A stretch of DNA of 64,000 nt from Azolla caroliniana (Eukaryota; Polypodiophyta), in the NCBI GenBank assembly GCA_043228905.1, contig JBHGNT010000005.1:14136001-14200000 (forward strand), written 5' to 3'. The stretch's first letter is position 1; each line of letters begins with the position of its first letter. Shown here one piece after another: positions 41,096 through 52,050 of this stretch. Made by a program: the position numbers and the translations under genes. The notes under the pieces were generated by a model. That model saw only the letters and a list, made by a program, of their open reading frames with translations, was not told the origin of the DNA and ran no database searches.

Positions 41096-41824
41096 TGTCG
41101 TGCCTTTCGGCTCCGGATCGTTTGCGTGAGTCGGGTGGGAACCGCTGGGGTTTTGGACTAGGAAGAAGAGAGTTTTAAGGCTAATAAGAATATAAATATG
41201 TTGTAAGAAAGAGTTATAGCAAACTCGTGAATCCCACGAGTGTATTGTATTAGATTAATCAATATGAATATAAGAATATAAACTTCGGTTGAAAGAGAAT
41301 GATATAGAATTCTCGTGAATCCCACGAGTATAGTTTATTAATTGGTGTTTTTTAGAAACATATCTAGTTTCCAAATATTTTTCACACACAATTACATTGT
41401 GCTTCCCATCCTTATGTAGTGATGAGGAAGTCTTAGTAATCCATGCTTTTTCTCTAACTATAGACCCCATGCTTTTCCTATAGATAGACTATATGCTTTA
41501 TCTAAAGTGATCATGCTTTTTTCTAACTTGTGCGTTTTTTATCATGCACGCTAGATGTGTATGTGTAGCTTTTTCTTTTGTTATGCGTTTTTCTAATGTT
41601 TATCCTAGCGTGAATTTACCTTTCTATGTGGGACATCTATGCTTTAACACTAATGAAATGCTAGTGTAATGGTAAGACATTACATTATTAACATGGAGGT
41701 GCAAGGTTCGAATCTTGCCCTATGCATGTTCCATTTATTTTGCTATTTTCTTCTATTTCTTCATTTTTTATTGAATCTAATACTATATACGTTTTTCACG
41801 TAGTGTACAAAATACACTACGACA
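41096..41824 (-). mobile_element. 5' LTR of the gag-only element
   Basis: 729 bp and nearly identical to 38305-39033. Its end on the minus strand is followed by CAAGTTGGTGAACCCGACG, which contains the primer-binding site candidate. GCGC follows at 41825-41828. Confidence 0.93.
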
Positions 41825-42165
41825 GCGCAACCCAAGCACGTCGCGGCCAAGTACAACCTTGGACAAAGGCAAAGGTAACATGCCTGAATACGAAGTCGAC
41901 CACCCCGACGACATTGATTCGGATGTGTCGACTCCCTCACTAAACAGTGTGTTTGGTGTACCCATCATGCAGACACCCGGAGTAAAGGCTCACATCGGCG
42001 AGCGAAAAACTTCGACGCTCTTCTAGAGAGAAGAATCTCGTCACTCGGCTCGGTTACAACAAGTACATGGCCCATCACTATGTCTTCGCAACGAAGGTAG
42101 CGGCTGAACAAGAGCCCAAGAGCTCCACCGAAGCGGCTCGTATACGACTTCACGCTTACAAAAGC
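41825..42165 (+). pseudogene. Copia-5 linker before RT (right part)
   Basis: The translation continues from the left part with SVFGVPIMQTPGVKAHI and RLGYNKYMAHHYVFATKVAA. The block GYN.YMAHHY also appears in Copia-2 at 13440-13470, so both are one lineage. RT itself is missing. The sequence is cut at about 42165 by the next fragment. Confidence 0.78.
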
Positions 42166-42179
42166 TAGACGTTTAAGCA

Positions 42180-42744
42180 AGTCAACAATAGATATAATAA
42201 AAGAAAAATTACGAGGTCTCCAAGGAGGCTCAAGTCGAAGGCAAACGAGATCTGTTGCATATAATCTAGAGTCACACCATTTGGTTTATGATGAAGATAA
42301 TGCATTGATTGGTACATCCGAGGATGACGAGGATGAATCATAATTGTATATTAGTTATAGTAGTGATTCTCCGTAAAGTAGTGATCATGAATTTATTTTT
42401 GGCTATTAAGTGGAACTACCTTCCACTTGTAACAAATTGAGTAATATAAAAGCATGTGTTTTGAATTGATTTGATTCCTATGAATATCGCTTCTTATAAA
42501 AAACATTGGTTGTAAAGTTTATGAAATAAATTAAACCCTAAACGTTTTGAAATTCCTCTTTTTTTATTTATTTTAAAATCACGAAATTGGTGGATTTTCA
42601 ACCTTTTTCATAGTATATTTGAGAATGTATGATATTGGTATCAATGTGTTTTGTAATATCACTGAAAAAGTACTAAAATCAAACGGAATATTCCTTACCC
42701 TTCCATTTATGCGCGATCCTTCCACTTGTGAGCGCGAACGTGTT
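42180..42744 (+). mobile_element. Transposon terminus beside a short acidic protein tail
   Basis: An open stretch at about 42181-42342 encodes STIDIIKEKLRGLQGG, then SVAYNLESHHLVYDEDNALI and an end TSEDDEDES followed by TAA. It resembles the C-terminal tail of a DNA transposase, but the family is not identifiable. After 400 bp of AT-rich DNA the segment ends CCACTTGTGAGCGCGAACGTGTT (to 42744), the complement of the terminus of copies A and B over about 38 bp. It is therefore a candidate for the other end, or another member, of the same family. GTGT follows at 42745-42748. Confidence 0.5.
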
Positions 42745-42760
42745 GTGTCTGTTTCATCTC

Positions 42761-42763
<3 letters not shown>

Positions 42764-42808
<45 letters not shown>
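42764..42808. repeat. (GA)n microsatellite
   Basis: About 22 GA units in a row, directly before the repeated target sequence TTAATATAATTGGCCTGTG. Confidence 0.95.
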
Positions 42809-42811
<3 letters not shown>

Positions 42812-42918
42812 ATATAATTGGCCTGTGTTGCCATGTAATCGATTATATTTAATAATCAATAGACATACTTTTTGGGTCATCTCTGTGTCTGTTTCATCTT
42901 AATCTGTACTTTTGATTC

Positions 42919-43689
42919 TGTTATTCCTAAGATATAAGCGAAAAGCCGGTTGTGGCTGACTATCGTGCAACTGTTCAGCCTACTCGACCTATTGTAGTCA
43001 TCTACGCAACCACGATCCCTTCACCCGATTACTCCCCTGAGTAATCGAAGGTGTTTCTCTAAGAAGGAGACAACACAATTTGGCACACCTGGTTAACGTT
43101 GTGAGATCGCAACAAACAGTGCGTAGGAGGAAGATTAGTCGCCATAACGGCGCCCAACTGCGGTATACGTTTTCGGCCACAAACCTTGAGAAACAGAATC
43201 ACTATAAGAGAGGAGGTACAATAAAGAACTCGGAAGCAACTGTTGTCCGCCTGAATAGTAACCGACGGACAAGAGCGCAGGAATACGGAATAGTATAATA
43301 TTGTAACGCATGTAACGGTTCACGCGGGAAGCGTGAACGGCTAAAAGACCCTGCGTATATAAAGGGCAGAAAACCTTTGATAGAGGGAGTGCGTAATTTT
43401 GAATGTAAGAGGCGTATCGTAATAGAATTCTATCTTCTCTGATATCTGTGTGTAGCTACGACTAATCTATTGTGTGTCTATAACACCTCAGAGCGTAGGA
43501 GTAAGTAACAATGTGTGTGTTAGCCCACTGTCAATGGAGCTCGGTTGTAGCCATCTTCCTTCTACACTGCTAGGTTATGGGGAATATCCCACTAAGTATT
43601 ACGCACAGACGCTACCATTCGTTGTCACACAGTCACTTGGAGGTCTAGGTCGAAGGATTGACCGTAGACCGTGTTTCTAGTCAATAACA
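42919..43689 (+). mobile_element. 5' LTR of Ty3-C (771 bp)
   Basis: It starts TGTTATT and ends AATAACA, a perfect 7-bp inverted terminal repeat. A TATA box TATATAAA is at 43356-43363. A primer-binding-site-like TTTTGGCACGCTTAGTG follows at 43692-43708; its TGG would pair with a tRNA CCA end. The matching 3' LTR is absent downstream, where the copy B element begins. Confidence 0.72.
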
Positions 43690-43977
43690 CTTTTGGCACG
43701 CTTAGTGATCTGTGTCTTCTTATAGACAAACAATGATGAATGGATGTTTAGCCGCAGACACCCCAGAGAACCAACACGACCAGACCGGCCAATCACAAGG
43801 TCCATCACATACCAGGTAGAGGAACACGCACGGTAGAAGCCTTGCCTCAGCGACCTCAACACTACCTGTCGTGATCACAAAGGTGATTTCCCGCTCTCCA
43901 AATACCTTGACGATATGTGGGGAGCATGCTCATCACAACAACACTGTGGTCTTCCACGGCCCGCCGTAGCCCCCAGC

Positions 43978-45231
43978 ATGGCCTTTGCCTATCCCCGTTT
44001 TAACGGCAAAACTGACACCGCAACTCACATTCGCCTGTTCCTCAATGTATGGAATGCAAACCACATGGCGCAGAGCCTTTTGAGACGGTAGCGCACCAGT
44101 CCAAAATGACGGAGTTCGGGTCAACATTGGATGGGTGAGCGACGTTTTGGCATTCACAGATGAATCTACAGCAATCACGCCCTTCGACCAACTGCAGTCC
44201 GCCTTTTTGCGCTTCTTCCATCGGAGGGTTCCACAACGCGAAATCCTCGGACTGTTCTACACAATTAAGTAGTTGCCGACCGAGACGATCACAGACATCA
44301 GCTTACATTTCCAAAATTTACGACGGAAACTCGAACGGGCCCCCGCGGAGGATGAGGCTCGGGAGACATTTCTGGCGGTATTACGCCGACCCATACAGAC
44401 AACGCTCAACAACAATAGCGTGAAAGGGGAGACGGCGGATATGGTCATCGAACGAGCGTTACAGCTTGAGCTGGACAACGAAGAGGAAAGGTTTTCTATG
44501 TCCTCATTACGACAAGCGTCACCTCAGGACGAGGAACGACAGTTTCATCAAGCAATCCAGCGCACGATTTGCTTGAACTCGGGGCATTCCGCAATGGAGT
44601 GCAACATGCGAATCCACTGTTCAATCTGTCACTCGAAGGCTCACACAGTCGAACAATGAGAATACAATATATGCTGAACAGAGCTGCTCCCACAATACGC
44701 AGCATAGAGACACAGCTTCCCCCACACCGTCCTGAACAAAGGAGGCAAGAAGACTGACCACGGTATATGGCTCGCAACCCACGTGACGATCGGCACTACC
44801 GGAATCACCGGAATCACAATGATTCCGAGGAAGACGAGCCAGAGGATGAGGACTACCGTAGTCCCCCTCGATATGCTAAAGGGGGCCGACGCTATGAGAA
44901 TCACCGGCCGACAAACAAACGTGGCGGCTTCAATGGATCTCGTGGAAAGCAATGACAATATCGGGACCACCGGCGATATGACGAAAGCACGCACGAAGAG
45001 CGGCACCAAGAACCATGCCGGGGCCAACAGCAACCACCGCGTATGCTCCGACAAAAGAGGCCGGACCGTGAGGAGCAAGTCGCATCGGGGGATCGACACG
45101 CACCACTAGGCGCCGAGAAGGGCGAATCGAGCATCCATTGTTTTTTTTGTCAGCAACCCGAACATTATGCCACGCAATGCCCAGTACGCAAGGGCAAGGG
45201 GCCCGCCGTCAATACTGATAGGGTGTTTAAG
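43978..45231 (+). pseudogene. Ty3-C gag
   Basis: The beginning MAFAYPRFNGKTDTATHIRL with LFLNVWNANHMAQSL is a retrotrans_gag capsid start. After frameshifts, LPTETITDISLHFQNLRRKL and VKGETADMVIERALQLELDN follow. Zinc-knuckle-like motifs are SGHSAMEC (44579-44603, first Cys region weak) and CSICHSKAHTVEQ (44620-44658). A third lies at about 45138-45180, CFFCQQPEHYATQC. Several stops (44090, 44274, 44658) make it non-functional. The related reverse copy at 63.5 kb has the same SRTHTVEQC knuckle. Confidence 0.8.
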
Positions 45232-45950
45232 ACAAAGAGTAATCTTACACTATATGAGGGCTTGAACAAACTGATAAGATGGAGTTATGACTCATAATAT
45301 ATTATATAGATCAAGAGAGACTCAAGAAATTAAGAAAAAAAGATAGAGAAGATGAGAAAGAGATAAGATTGTTATGATATTCCAATATCAAGACAATACA
45401 AAGGAGATAAACTCCACATTCAACTAAGAAACCAAAGACCTTCTTACTACCAATCACTCAAAAACCATAATTAAGACCCTTCCTCTTTCACTACGATTTC
45501 TCTTCCTAAGACTCCCTCTCCTCTATTAGGATCCTCTCCCTATTAGTTCTTTTGTCTAAGACTATCACTTCCTCTTTTATAATTTTCTTCTTCTTCCTCG
45601 TTCACGCTATTTTTAGAAGCTTTTTATCTCCTATTTTTAGCTAAGACCCAACAACCTTCTAATCTTCATATCTCCTTCCTCAAAGCTCCGAATTTAGTGA
45701 TTTAAAATGCTATACATAGCTCTCTTTACAAGATTTCTAACCCATATTTAAACGTGATATTTGGGTGAAAAACGAAGGAGTTGTGACCATTCCTTTTTTA
45801 CTGTTTTTTATGGTCCGCTTTTTCTCTTTTTACTTTTCTGTTGGTCTCTTACTTTTACTTTTGACTTCTTCCTAAGATCTTAGTTCGTGTTCTTATCCTC
45901 CAAATGTGAATTATCCATACTTTATATCCATCTAGTGTTCAATGGTTTGA
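45232..45950. other. AT-rich insertion-like stretch in Ty3-C
   Basis: Coding similarity to the Ty3 gag-pol stops near 45230 (PVRKGKGPAVNTDR) and resumes near 45980 (MAEVQQVMTRQQ). The 720 bp between are pyrimidine-rich on the plus strand and have no reading frame of note. It may be a solo LTR, but no convincing TG..CA ends with target duplication were found. Confidence 0.35.
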
Positions 45951-45980
45951 ATTCAAAAAACACTTTCACAAATACGATTA

Positions 45981-46711
45981 TGGCGGAAGTGCAGCAAGTC
46001 ATGACACGCCAGCAAACAAAAACGGCTGATTTGGCCGCGCAAGATGAGATATGACGACAAGCCCAGGCATGGGTTGAGAAAGAAAACACGACAAATACGA
46101 AACGCATGCGGAAGGAGTCCGCAAAAAAAATGGGGCTAGTGGAGGACAAAGGACCGGCCCCGAACCCAATTTGGCAAGCACTAGCGGGTTGCAAGATAAC
46201 GTTAACCATGGAGAAGCTGCTGCAACTAGTCCCACGCTTCCGCCAGACCATGGAAGAACTGGTGACAGGCATACCCAGGGTGAGCATTGCTACGAATCTC
46301 ACGGACATTAGCGACGAACCGTCTATAGTGGATCACCATAACCTGGCTATTACATTGATATTACACGGTTAGGAAATCCCAGGATGCGTAATCGATGGCG
46401 GCTCGGGCGTTAATGTAATTAGCACAAAAACAAGGGAGCAGTTAGGTATTTCAGAATGGGAGGCTTGCCCGTTCTGGCTCCGTATGGGAGATACCCGCTT
46501 AGTATGACCATTGGGGTTGATATGCAAGGTCGGCATTACCGTAGGAGGACATCGCTTCGACATTTCGGCGGTAGTCCTCACCCTGGACACCCCAGGGGCA
46601 TACCCTATGCTATTGGGCAGACCGTGGCTTCGTGCAACAAATATCAAGCAGATTTGGCAACACAAGTGTATCAGTTTCCGACACGGACACACCAAGGTTC
46701 GTGTACCTACG
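45981..46711 (+). pseudogene. Ty3-C protease region
   Basis: CVIDGGSGVNVISTKTREQL near 46388-46447 is the aspartic protease core, with the D-[ST]-G box in the form DGGSG used by this Ty3 lineage. Downstream, GHRFDISAVVLTLDTPGAYP and MLLGRPWLRATNIKQIWQHK match the reverse copy at 62.5 kb. A stop (TAG, about 46370) and a frameshift near 46505 break it. The sequence is interrupted at 46711 by Copia-6. Confidence 0.82.
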
Positions 46712-47383
46712 TGACGGGAACTCAACGCTCCTTATGCACAACGCTCGGCCATAATCGAGCTTAGAATCATACACAGAAAACGGGAAATAATGAACGACAC
46801 GAAGAGGAGACGAGTACACGGGATGATTACGTGGAAAACCCAAACTAAGGGGAAAAACCACGGCAGCCCACAGGCTGCAAATTATCACTATGTTAGAATG
46901 TACAACAGTGAGTTCACGGAGGCAACAACCTCGTGCTCACGATCTTTGCTACAAGCGGCGGTTACAACAGAGGCAACAACCTCTTTCTCTCTCTCTCTCT
47001 GTACACTGTTACGCGCTCTCTCTTCTTCTTGCACCAACAAGAATAACAACTACAATAATACTAAAAGTTGCCCTAAGTCATATTTATACTAATATGACTT
47101 TTCGTCTATTTAGAAATATAGCCTCGATGGACTCTCAGAAACATATTTACGAATATGTCTCTTCATCCGGTGAGCATTCCTCACCGGGTCTGCACCATCC
47201 GGCTCTCCGTAGCCGGGTACTCCTCATCCGGTTCTCACCGGGTCTGCACCATCCGGCTCTCCGTAGCCGGGTACTCCTCATCTGGTTCTCACCAGGTCTG
47301 CACCATCCGGCTCTCCGTAGCCGAGTACTTCTCATCCGGTTCTCACCGGGTCTGCACCATCCGGAGGGACCTATCTCCCGACA
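46712..47383 (-). mobile_element. 3' LTR of Copia-6 (672 bp)
   Basis: On the minus strand it starts TGTCGGGAGATAGG next to the polypurine tract and ends ...CCCGTCA. It contains about four units of a 54-bp repeat (47165-47370) and GAGGCAACAACCTC repeats near 46918-46982. The string ACGTGGAAAACCC is shared with the Copia-3 LTR. Confidence 0.9.
47165..47370. repeat. 54-bp minisatellite in the Copia-6 3' LTR
   Basis: The unit is CCGGCTCTCCGTAGCCGGGTACTCCTCAT(C)CGGTTCTCACCGGGTCTGCACCAT, written here as two parts: CCGGCTCTCCGTAGCCGGGT and ACTCCTCAT..CACCAT. It recurs about four times. The 5' LTR (51886-52030) has about one unit fewer, and the solo LTR (54010-54160) has a further variant. Confidence 0.88.
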
Positions 47384-47393
47384 AACTCCCCCT

Positions 47394-48005
47394 TCACTCC
47401 GGCATGGGGTGTCTTACTAGTCCGATCCTCTTCCGGCATGCATCCAGCTTGTCGGGTATCAAAACTTTGGTTAGCATATCTGACCCGTTCTCGGCCGTGT
47501 GGATCTTTGTCAGCGCGAACTCTTGGTCATCTACTCTTTCCCGGATCCAGTGATACCTTCGCTGGATATGCTTCGTCTGGGAATGGTAGGCCGCATTCTT
47601 AGCAAGGTGGATGACACTTTGACTGTCGCAATAGAGTCGGTATTCATCTTGTCGGATACCGAGCTCTCCGATGAAGTCCTTCATCCATAATATTTCTTTG
47701 CCGGCTTCCACAACTGCCATGTACTCCGCCTCCATGGTTGACAATGCAACCGTCTTCTGCAACCTCGACTGCCACGAAACAACTCCCCCTGCATATCTCA
47801 TTACATACCCAGATGTAGACCGGCTGGTATCCACATCAGCCGACATGTCCGAATCGGTGAAACCGTCAATTTGAGGTTTTCCGGAGCCGAATCGGAGACA
47901 CATATTTGAAATGCCCTTCAAATACCAGAGTATCCATTTGATCGCGTTCCAGTGCTCCTTGCCGGTATTGCTCATAAACCGGCTCACCACTCCGGTCGGG
48001 TACAC
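47394..48005 (-). pseudogene. Copia-6 RNase H
   Basis: An open frame of about 203 codons: GFTDSDMSADVDTSRSTSGY, GGVVSWQSRLQKTVALSTME, AEYMAVVEAGKEILWMKDFI and SQTKHIQRRYHWIRERV. The catalytic D-E-D-D pattern is visible (TDSD, MEAEY, YCDSQS). One frameshift near 48000 separates it from RT. Otherwise it looks intact. Confidence 0.88.
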
Positions 48006-49426
48006 ACCATTGCGTACATCAAGCTCCCGATGGCAGAGGCATATGGAATCTTCATCATATCCACCTTCTCTGCTTTCATCTTCGGGCTTTGCTTACCGGA
48101 TAGCCTGCAGTTTGCCGGAAGTGTCGATCCGACTGGTTTCGCATCTGACATGTTGAACCGGTGAAGCACCTTTGTCACGTACTTCTCCTGTGACAGCCAT
48201 AATTGATTCTTTGACCGATCCCGAATGATGTGCATCCCCAGCATCTGTCTTGCCGAACCCAAGTCATTCATTGAGAAGGTCCGGTTGAGAGCCTTCTTCA
48301 GCATCCGTATTTTGACTTGGTCCCGTCCGACAATCAACATGTCATCCAGGTACAGAAGAAGTATCAGGAAGTCGCCTCCTTCGAACTTCTTCACAAACAC
48401 GCAGTGATCGGCCTGCGTCTTGTGGTACCCTTGATCGGCCATGAAGGAGTCGAACTTCCGGTACCATTGCCGGGGGGCCTGCTTCAACCCATAGAGGCTC
48501 TTCTTCAACTGGCATACCAGGTGCTCCTTCCCTTTCTCGACAAATCCCTCCGGTTGCTGCATGTAGATCTCCTCTTCGAGGTCGCCGTGAAGGAATGTCG
48601 TCTTCATGTCCAGCTGTTCTACCTCGAGGTCCATGCTTGCCGCTATACTCAGCACCGTCCGGATGGAGGTCATCTATACTACCGGGGCAAATATCTTGTC
48701 AAAGTCCACGCCCTTTTTCTGCTGGAACCCCTTCACCACGATCCTGGCTTTGTATCTCGGGGGGTTGCCGGCATCTCCCGGTTTCAACTTGTACACCCAC
48801 TTGTTTCGGAGTGCCCGCTTTCCTTTCGGCAACTCCACCAATTCGTACGTATGGTTCTCATGCAAGGAATCCATCTCATCCTGCATGGCACTTAACCATT
48901 TGCGGTTGTGGTTGTCATCCTTTGCTTCTTCGAAGCTTTCTTGCTCCCCCTCATCGGTCAGTAGAACATGCTCTGCATTCGGAAATCTCCGGGGGGCCCT
49001 TCTCTCTCTGAGAGGATATCTTCGTCTTCTGGCTTCGGTAACCGGCTCCTCCACTTGCTCTTCATCCAAATCCGATTCGGGGTCTTGGCCGGTTCCGGTT
49101 TCAGCTTCCACCACTTCTTCTTCAGCTTGTTCGGTATCCTCACCGTAACCGGCTGGTCCCTCGAGTGCTAACCGGTCTCTTGCCGGTTGGGTCTGCTCAT
49201 CGTAGAGTCGATCCTTACCGGTCGACTCGGAGTTCATTATCTTCTTCTCCGACTCCCAGTCGGCGAGCGTCTTGTCCTCCATGAAGATAATATCTCGACT
49301 CCGGAATACCTTCTTGTCGACCAGGTCCCACAATCGGTAGCCGAACTCATCGTCACCGTAACCGAGGAATATGCATGGCTGGGTCTTTGGATCTAACTTT
49401 CCTCTCCGGTCTTTAGCTACATGCAC
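47984..49426 (-). pseudogene. Copia-6 reverse transcriptase
   Basis: 49426-48674 gives the linker (IFLGYGDDEFGYRLWDLVDK) and RT fingers (ARIVVKGFQQKKGVDFDKIF). A single stop at 48674-48676 separates it from 48673-47984, with QLDMKTTFLHGDLEEEIYMQ, LVCQLKKSLYGLKQAPRQWY, catalytic LLYLDDMLIVG and LWLSQEKYVTKVLHRFNMSD. The 'MQQPEGF' and 'KQAPRQWYRKFDSFM' forms are those of Tork/Tnt1 elements. Only the stop and the following frameshift prevent translation. Confidence 0.9.
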
Positions 49427-49480
49427 GTACGCGAGACACCCGAAAACCTTCAGATGCTGGTAGGATACTTCCTTACCAGT

Positions 49481-50493
49481 CTAGACCCTCTGTGGCATGT
49501 CTCCGTCCAAGGGTACTGAGGGTGATCTATTTATCACATATGTCGCCGTCGACAATGCCTCAGCCCAAAACTTCTTGGGTAGTTTTGCATGCGCTAGCAT
49601 ACTCCGGACCCTCTCCATTATGGTCCGGTTCATCCTCTCGGCCAGTCCGTTTAGTTCCGGCGTCTTCGGCATGGTAAATTCGAGCCGGATTCCCTTCGAG
49701 CGGTAGTACTCCTCAAACTGCCCCTGGTATTCTCCTCCGTTACCTGCTCGAACTGCCTTCAGCTTTCGACCGGTTTCTCTTTCCACTCTCGCGTGGAGCT
49801 CTTTGAAGACGGATAGAGCCTGATCCTTCGTCTTCAACGGTCGTTACCGGCTGTGGTCATCTATGAACGTCACGAAGTACAGTGCTCCGGCATGTGACTT
49901 CGTGTCTACTTGACACACATCCGTATGCACCAACTCCAGTGGTGCATTACGTTTCATCGGTGGCCTTGGTCGGAAGGAGGTCCAGTTTTGCTTACCGGCC
50001 AGACAATCAGTGCACTTCTCCAACTTCACTGGACTGAGGTTGTCGTCTGCAAGCCTCTTCATCCCCTTCTCGCTCATATGACACAGTCTCTTTGCCACAG
50101 CTCACCGGCAGTGTCGGATGCCAGGTTCACTTATTCCGGACATAACCGGGCATTCATCAGGTACAATGTGTTGACCTTCCAGGCCCGAGCCACAATCAGG
50201 CTCCCTTTGCTGAACTTCATGACACCGTTCCGGATGCTACCCGTGTAACCTTCATCATCTAGTCGACCGATTGATATCAGGTTCAGGCGAACCTCCGGAA
50301 CGTGTCGAACATCCTTCAACAACAACTTGCATCTGGTTGGTGTTGACAGCCACACGTCTCCTATGCCGACAATTCGGCATGTACCTTCATTCCCCATCCG
50401 GACACAACCGTGATCACCGACTGAGTAGGATGAGAAGCATTTCCGGTCCGGGGTAAGGTGGAACGATGCTTTGGAGTCTACCACCCAGGTCAT
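49481..50493 (-). pseudogene. Copia-6 protease and integrase
   Basis: 50493-50131: WVVDSKASFHLTPDRKCFSS, where the protease box DSGAS reads DSKAS, then LKDVRHVPEVRLNLISIGRL. 50098-49844: pre-integrase KRLCHMSEKGMKRLADDNLS, zinc-binding CTDCLAGKQ, HTDVCQ (first catalytic Asp) and FVTFIDDHSR. 49837-49481: RAGNGGEYQG, TPELNGLAERMNRTIMERVR (catalytic Glu) and LPKKFWAEALSTATYVINRS. Stops lie at about 50100-50130, 49841 and 49478. Confidence 0.88.
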
Positions 50494-50639
50494 CTCGTCG
50501 CCGGCAAAGGTTTATCTCACTCTCCTCGGTGATGAGCATCAACTCTTCTTCACTTGCCGCGATTGCCATCGTTCCCTTCCGGTCCGTTCCCCTCCGGTGT
50601 TTACCGTTCCGGTCCGGGGTCCGCTTTGAATCGGTACCA

Positions 50640-51401
50640 TCGGTTTCCTTGTCTTTACGGAAATGCCGACAATTCTTTTGGAAGTGTCCCGGCTTTCCGC
50701 AATAGAAGCAAGTAGGCCTCCCCCTTGACTTTGACTGTGTCCCCGACTTCTCCCAGTTCTAGGGACTACGATTTCTGTCTTCCGCGTTCCGATTAGGTAA
50801 GGAGCGCTTTGGAGTCAGAGCTCGTATCTTTATCTTTCCGACGCGCCTCCTCATCTAGCAAGCTCGACTTTACTCTTGCTAGGGATAACCGCTTTCCTTC
50901 CGGCCCAGCGTTGTCCAAAGTGACAACCAACGTCTCCCAGCTATCCGGGATGGAACCGAGCAGGAGTAGCGCTAGTACCTCGTCGGCGAGAGGTACTTCC
51001 AATGATGTTGCCTGGTGGATCAGCCCCTGGAAGGCATTCATGTGCTCCGCCATGCTAGAGCCATCTTGGTACCGGAGTCTTAGTAGCTTCCGGAATACCG
51101 AAACCTGATTAACAACATTTTTGTTTTGAAACATTATGCCAATCTTGTCCCAGAGCTCATGAGCCTTGCTCTCTTCATTGAAGTTGTTGTACAGGCTCAT
51201 GTCGATGAAGCACCGTATGTACGCCGTTCTCTTCATGTGCATCACCTCCCATATCGCGGCGTCCATTTTGTCCGGTCTCTTGTCCCCGAACTGAACCGGC
51301 AGCCAGAGGTCTTTAACCATGAGCATGTCCCTCATCTTCGACTTCCACACTGAATAGTAGGAGCCGGTGAGCTTGAACATGTTGCCAAACGATTCGTCCA
51401 T
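50640..51401 (-). pseudogene. Copia-6 gag with intact zinc knuckle
   Basis: 51401-50793 (202 codons): FKLTGSYYSVWKSKMRDMLM, AHELWDKIGIMFQNKNVVNQ, LRLRYQDGSSMAEHMNAFQG, then LLLGSIPDSWETLVVTLDNA, a UBN2 gag. After a stop near 50762, CFYCGKPGHFQKNC (about 50668-50710) is a perfect CX2CX4HX4C knuckle. The ATG lies about 30 bp after the primer-binding site, which is normal for Copia. Confidence 0.9.
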
Positions 51402-51430
51402 TTTCTGTGTCGTTTCGCTCTGATACCACT

Positions 51431-52050
51431 TGATGGGAACTCAACGCTCCTTATGCACAACGCTCGGCCACAACCGAGCTTAGAATCATACACAGAAAAT
51501 GGGAAATAATGAACGACACGAAGAGGAGACGAGTACGCAGAATGTTTACGTGGAAAACCCAAACTAAGGGGAAAAACCACGGTAGCCCACAGGCTGCAAA
51601 CTATCACTATGTTAGAATGTACAACAGTGAGTTCACGGAGGCAACAACCTCGTGCTCACGATCTTTGCCATAGACGGCGGTTACAATAGAGGCAACGACC
51701 TCTTTCTCTCTCTCTCTCTCTGTACACTGTTACGCGCTCTCTCTTCTTCTTGCACCAACAAGAATAACAACTACAATAATACTAAAAGTTGCCCTAAGTC
51801 ATATTTATACTAATATGACTTTTCGGCTATTTAGAAATATAGCCTCGATGGACTCTCAGAAACATATTTACGAATATGTCTCTTCATCCGGTGAGCATTC
51901 CTCACCGGGTCTGCACCATCCGGCTCTCCGTAGCCGGGTACTCCTCATCGGGTTCTCACCGGGTTTGCACCATCTGGCTCTCCGTAGCCGGGTACTCCTC
52001 ATCCGGTTCTCACCGGGTCTGCATCATTCAGAGGGACCTGTCTCCCAACA
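51431..52050 (-). mobile_element. 5' LTR of Copia-6 (620 bp)
   Basis: It shares its sequence with 46712-47383 but has about one 54-bp unit fewer. The ends are TGATGGG and CCCAACA on the plus strand. The primer-binding site lies just left of it. Confidence 0.9.

Larger units (their letters stand above)
38305..41824 (-). mobile_element. Complete gag-only LTR retrotransposon (Ty3-type, non-autonomous)
   Basis: Two 729-bp LTRs (38305-39033 and 41096-41824) bound a 2.06-kb interior. GCGC flanks the element at 38301-38304 and 41825-41828. The Copia-5 linker reads on across it, which confirms the ends. On the minus strand the 5' LTR is followed by a primer-binding site candidate (TGGTGAACCCGACG) and the 3' LTR is preceded by the tract TTTGGAGGGGGTGAG. 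The interior encodes gag and a basic region, but no protease, RT, RNase H or integrase. It must rely on a helper. The LTRs are nearly identical, which implies a recent insertion. Confidence 0.93.
46712..52050 (-). mobile_element. Copia-6: nearly complete Copia (Tork/Tnt1-like) inside Ty3-C
   Basis: LTRs are 46712-47383 (3') and 51431-52050 (5'). The flanks are CTACG (46707-46711) and CTACA (52051-52055), a 5-bp target duplication with one change. On the minus strand the primer-binding site TGGTATCAGAGCG follows the 5' LTR (about 51416-51428) and the tract GAAGGGGGAGTT precedes the 3' LTR. The coding order gag, protease, integrase, RT, RNase H is complete with only a handful of stops. RT keeps YLDD. 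It is the best preserved autonomous-type element in the window. Confidence 0.93.

Noticed and set aside
48317-49148. Long plus-strand open frames opposite Copia-6 RT
   Set aside because: They lie antisense to a clear RT with YLDD and have no family features.
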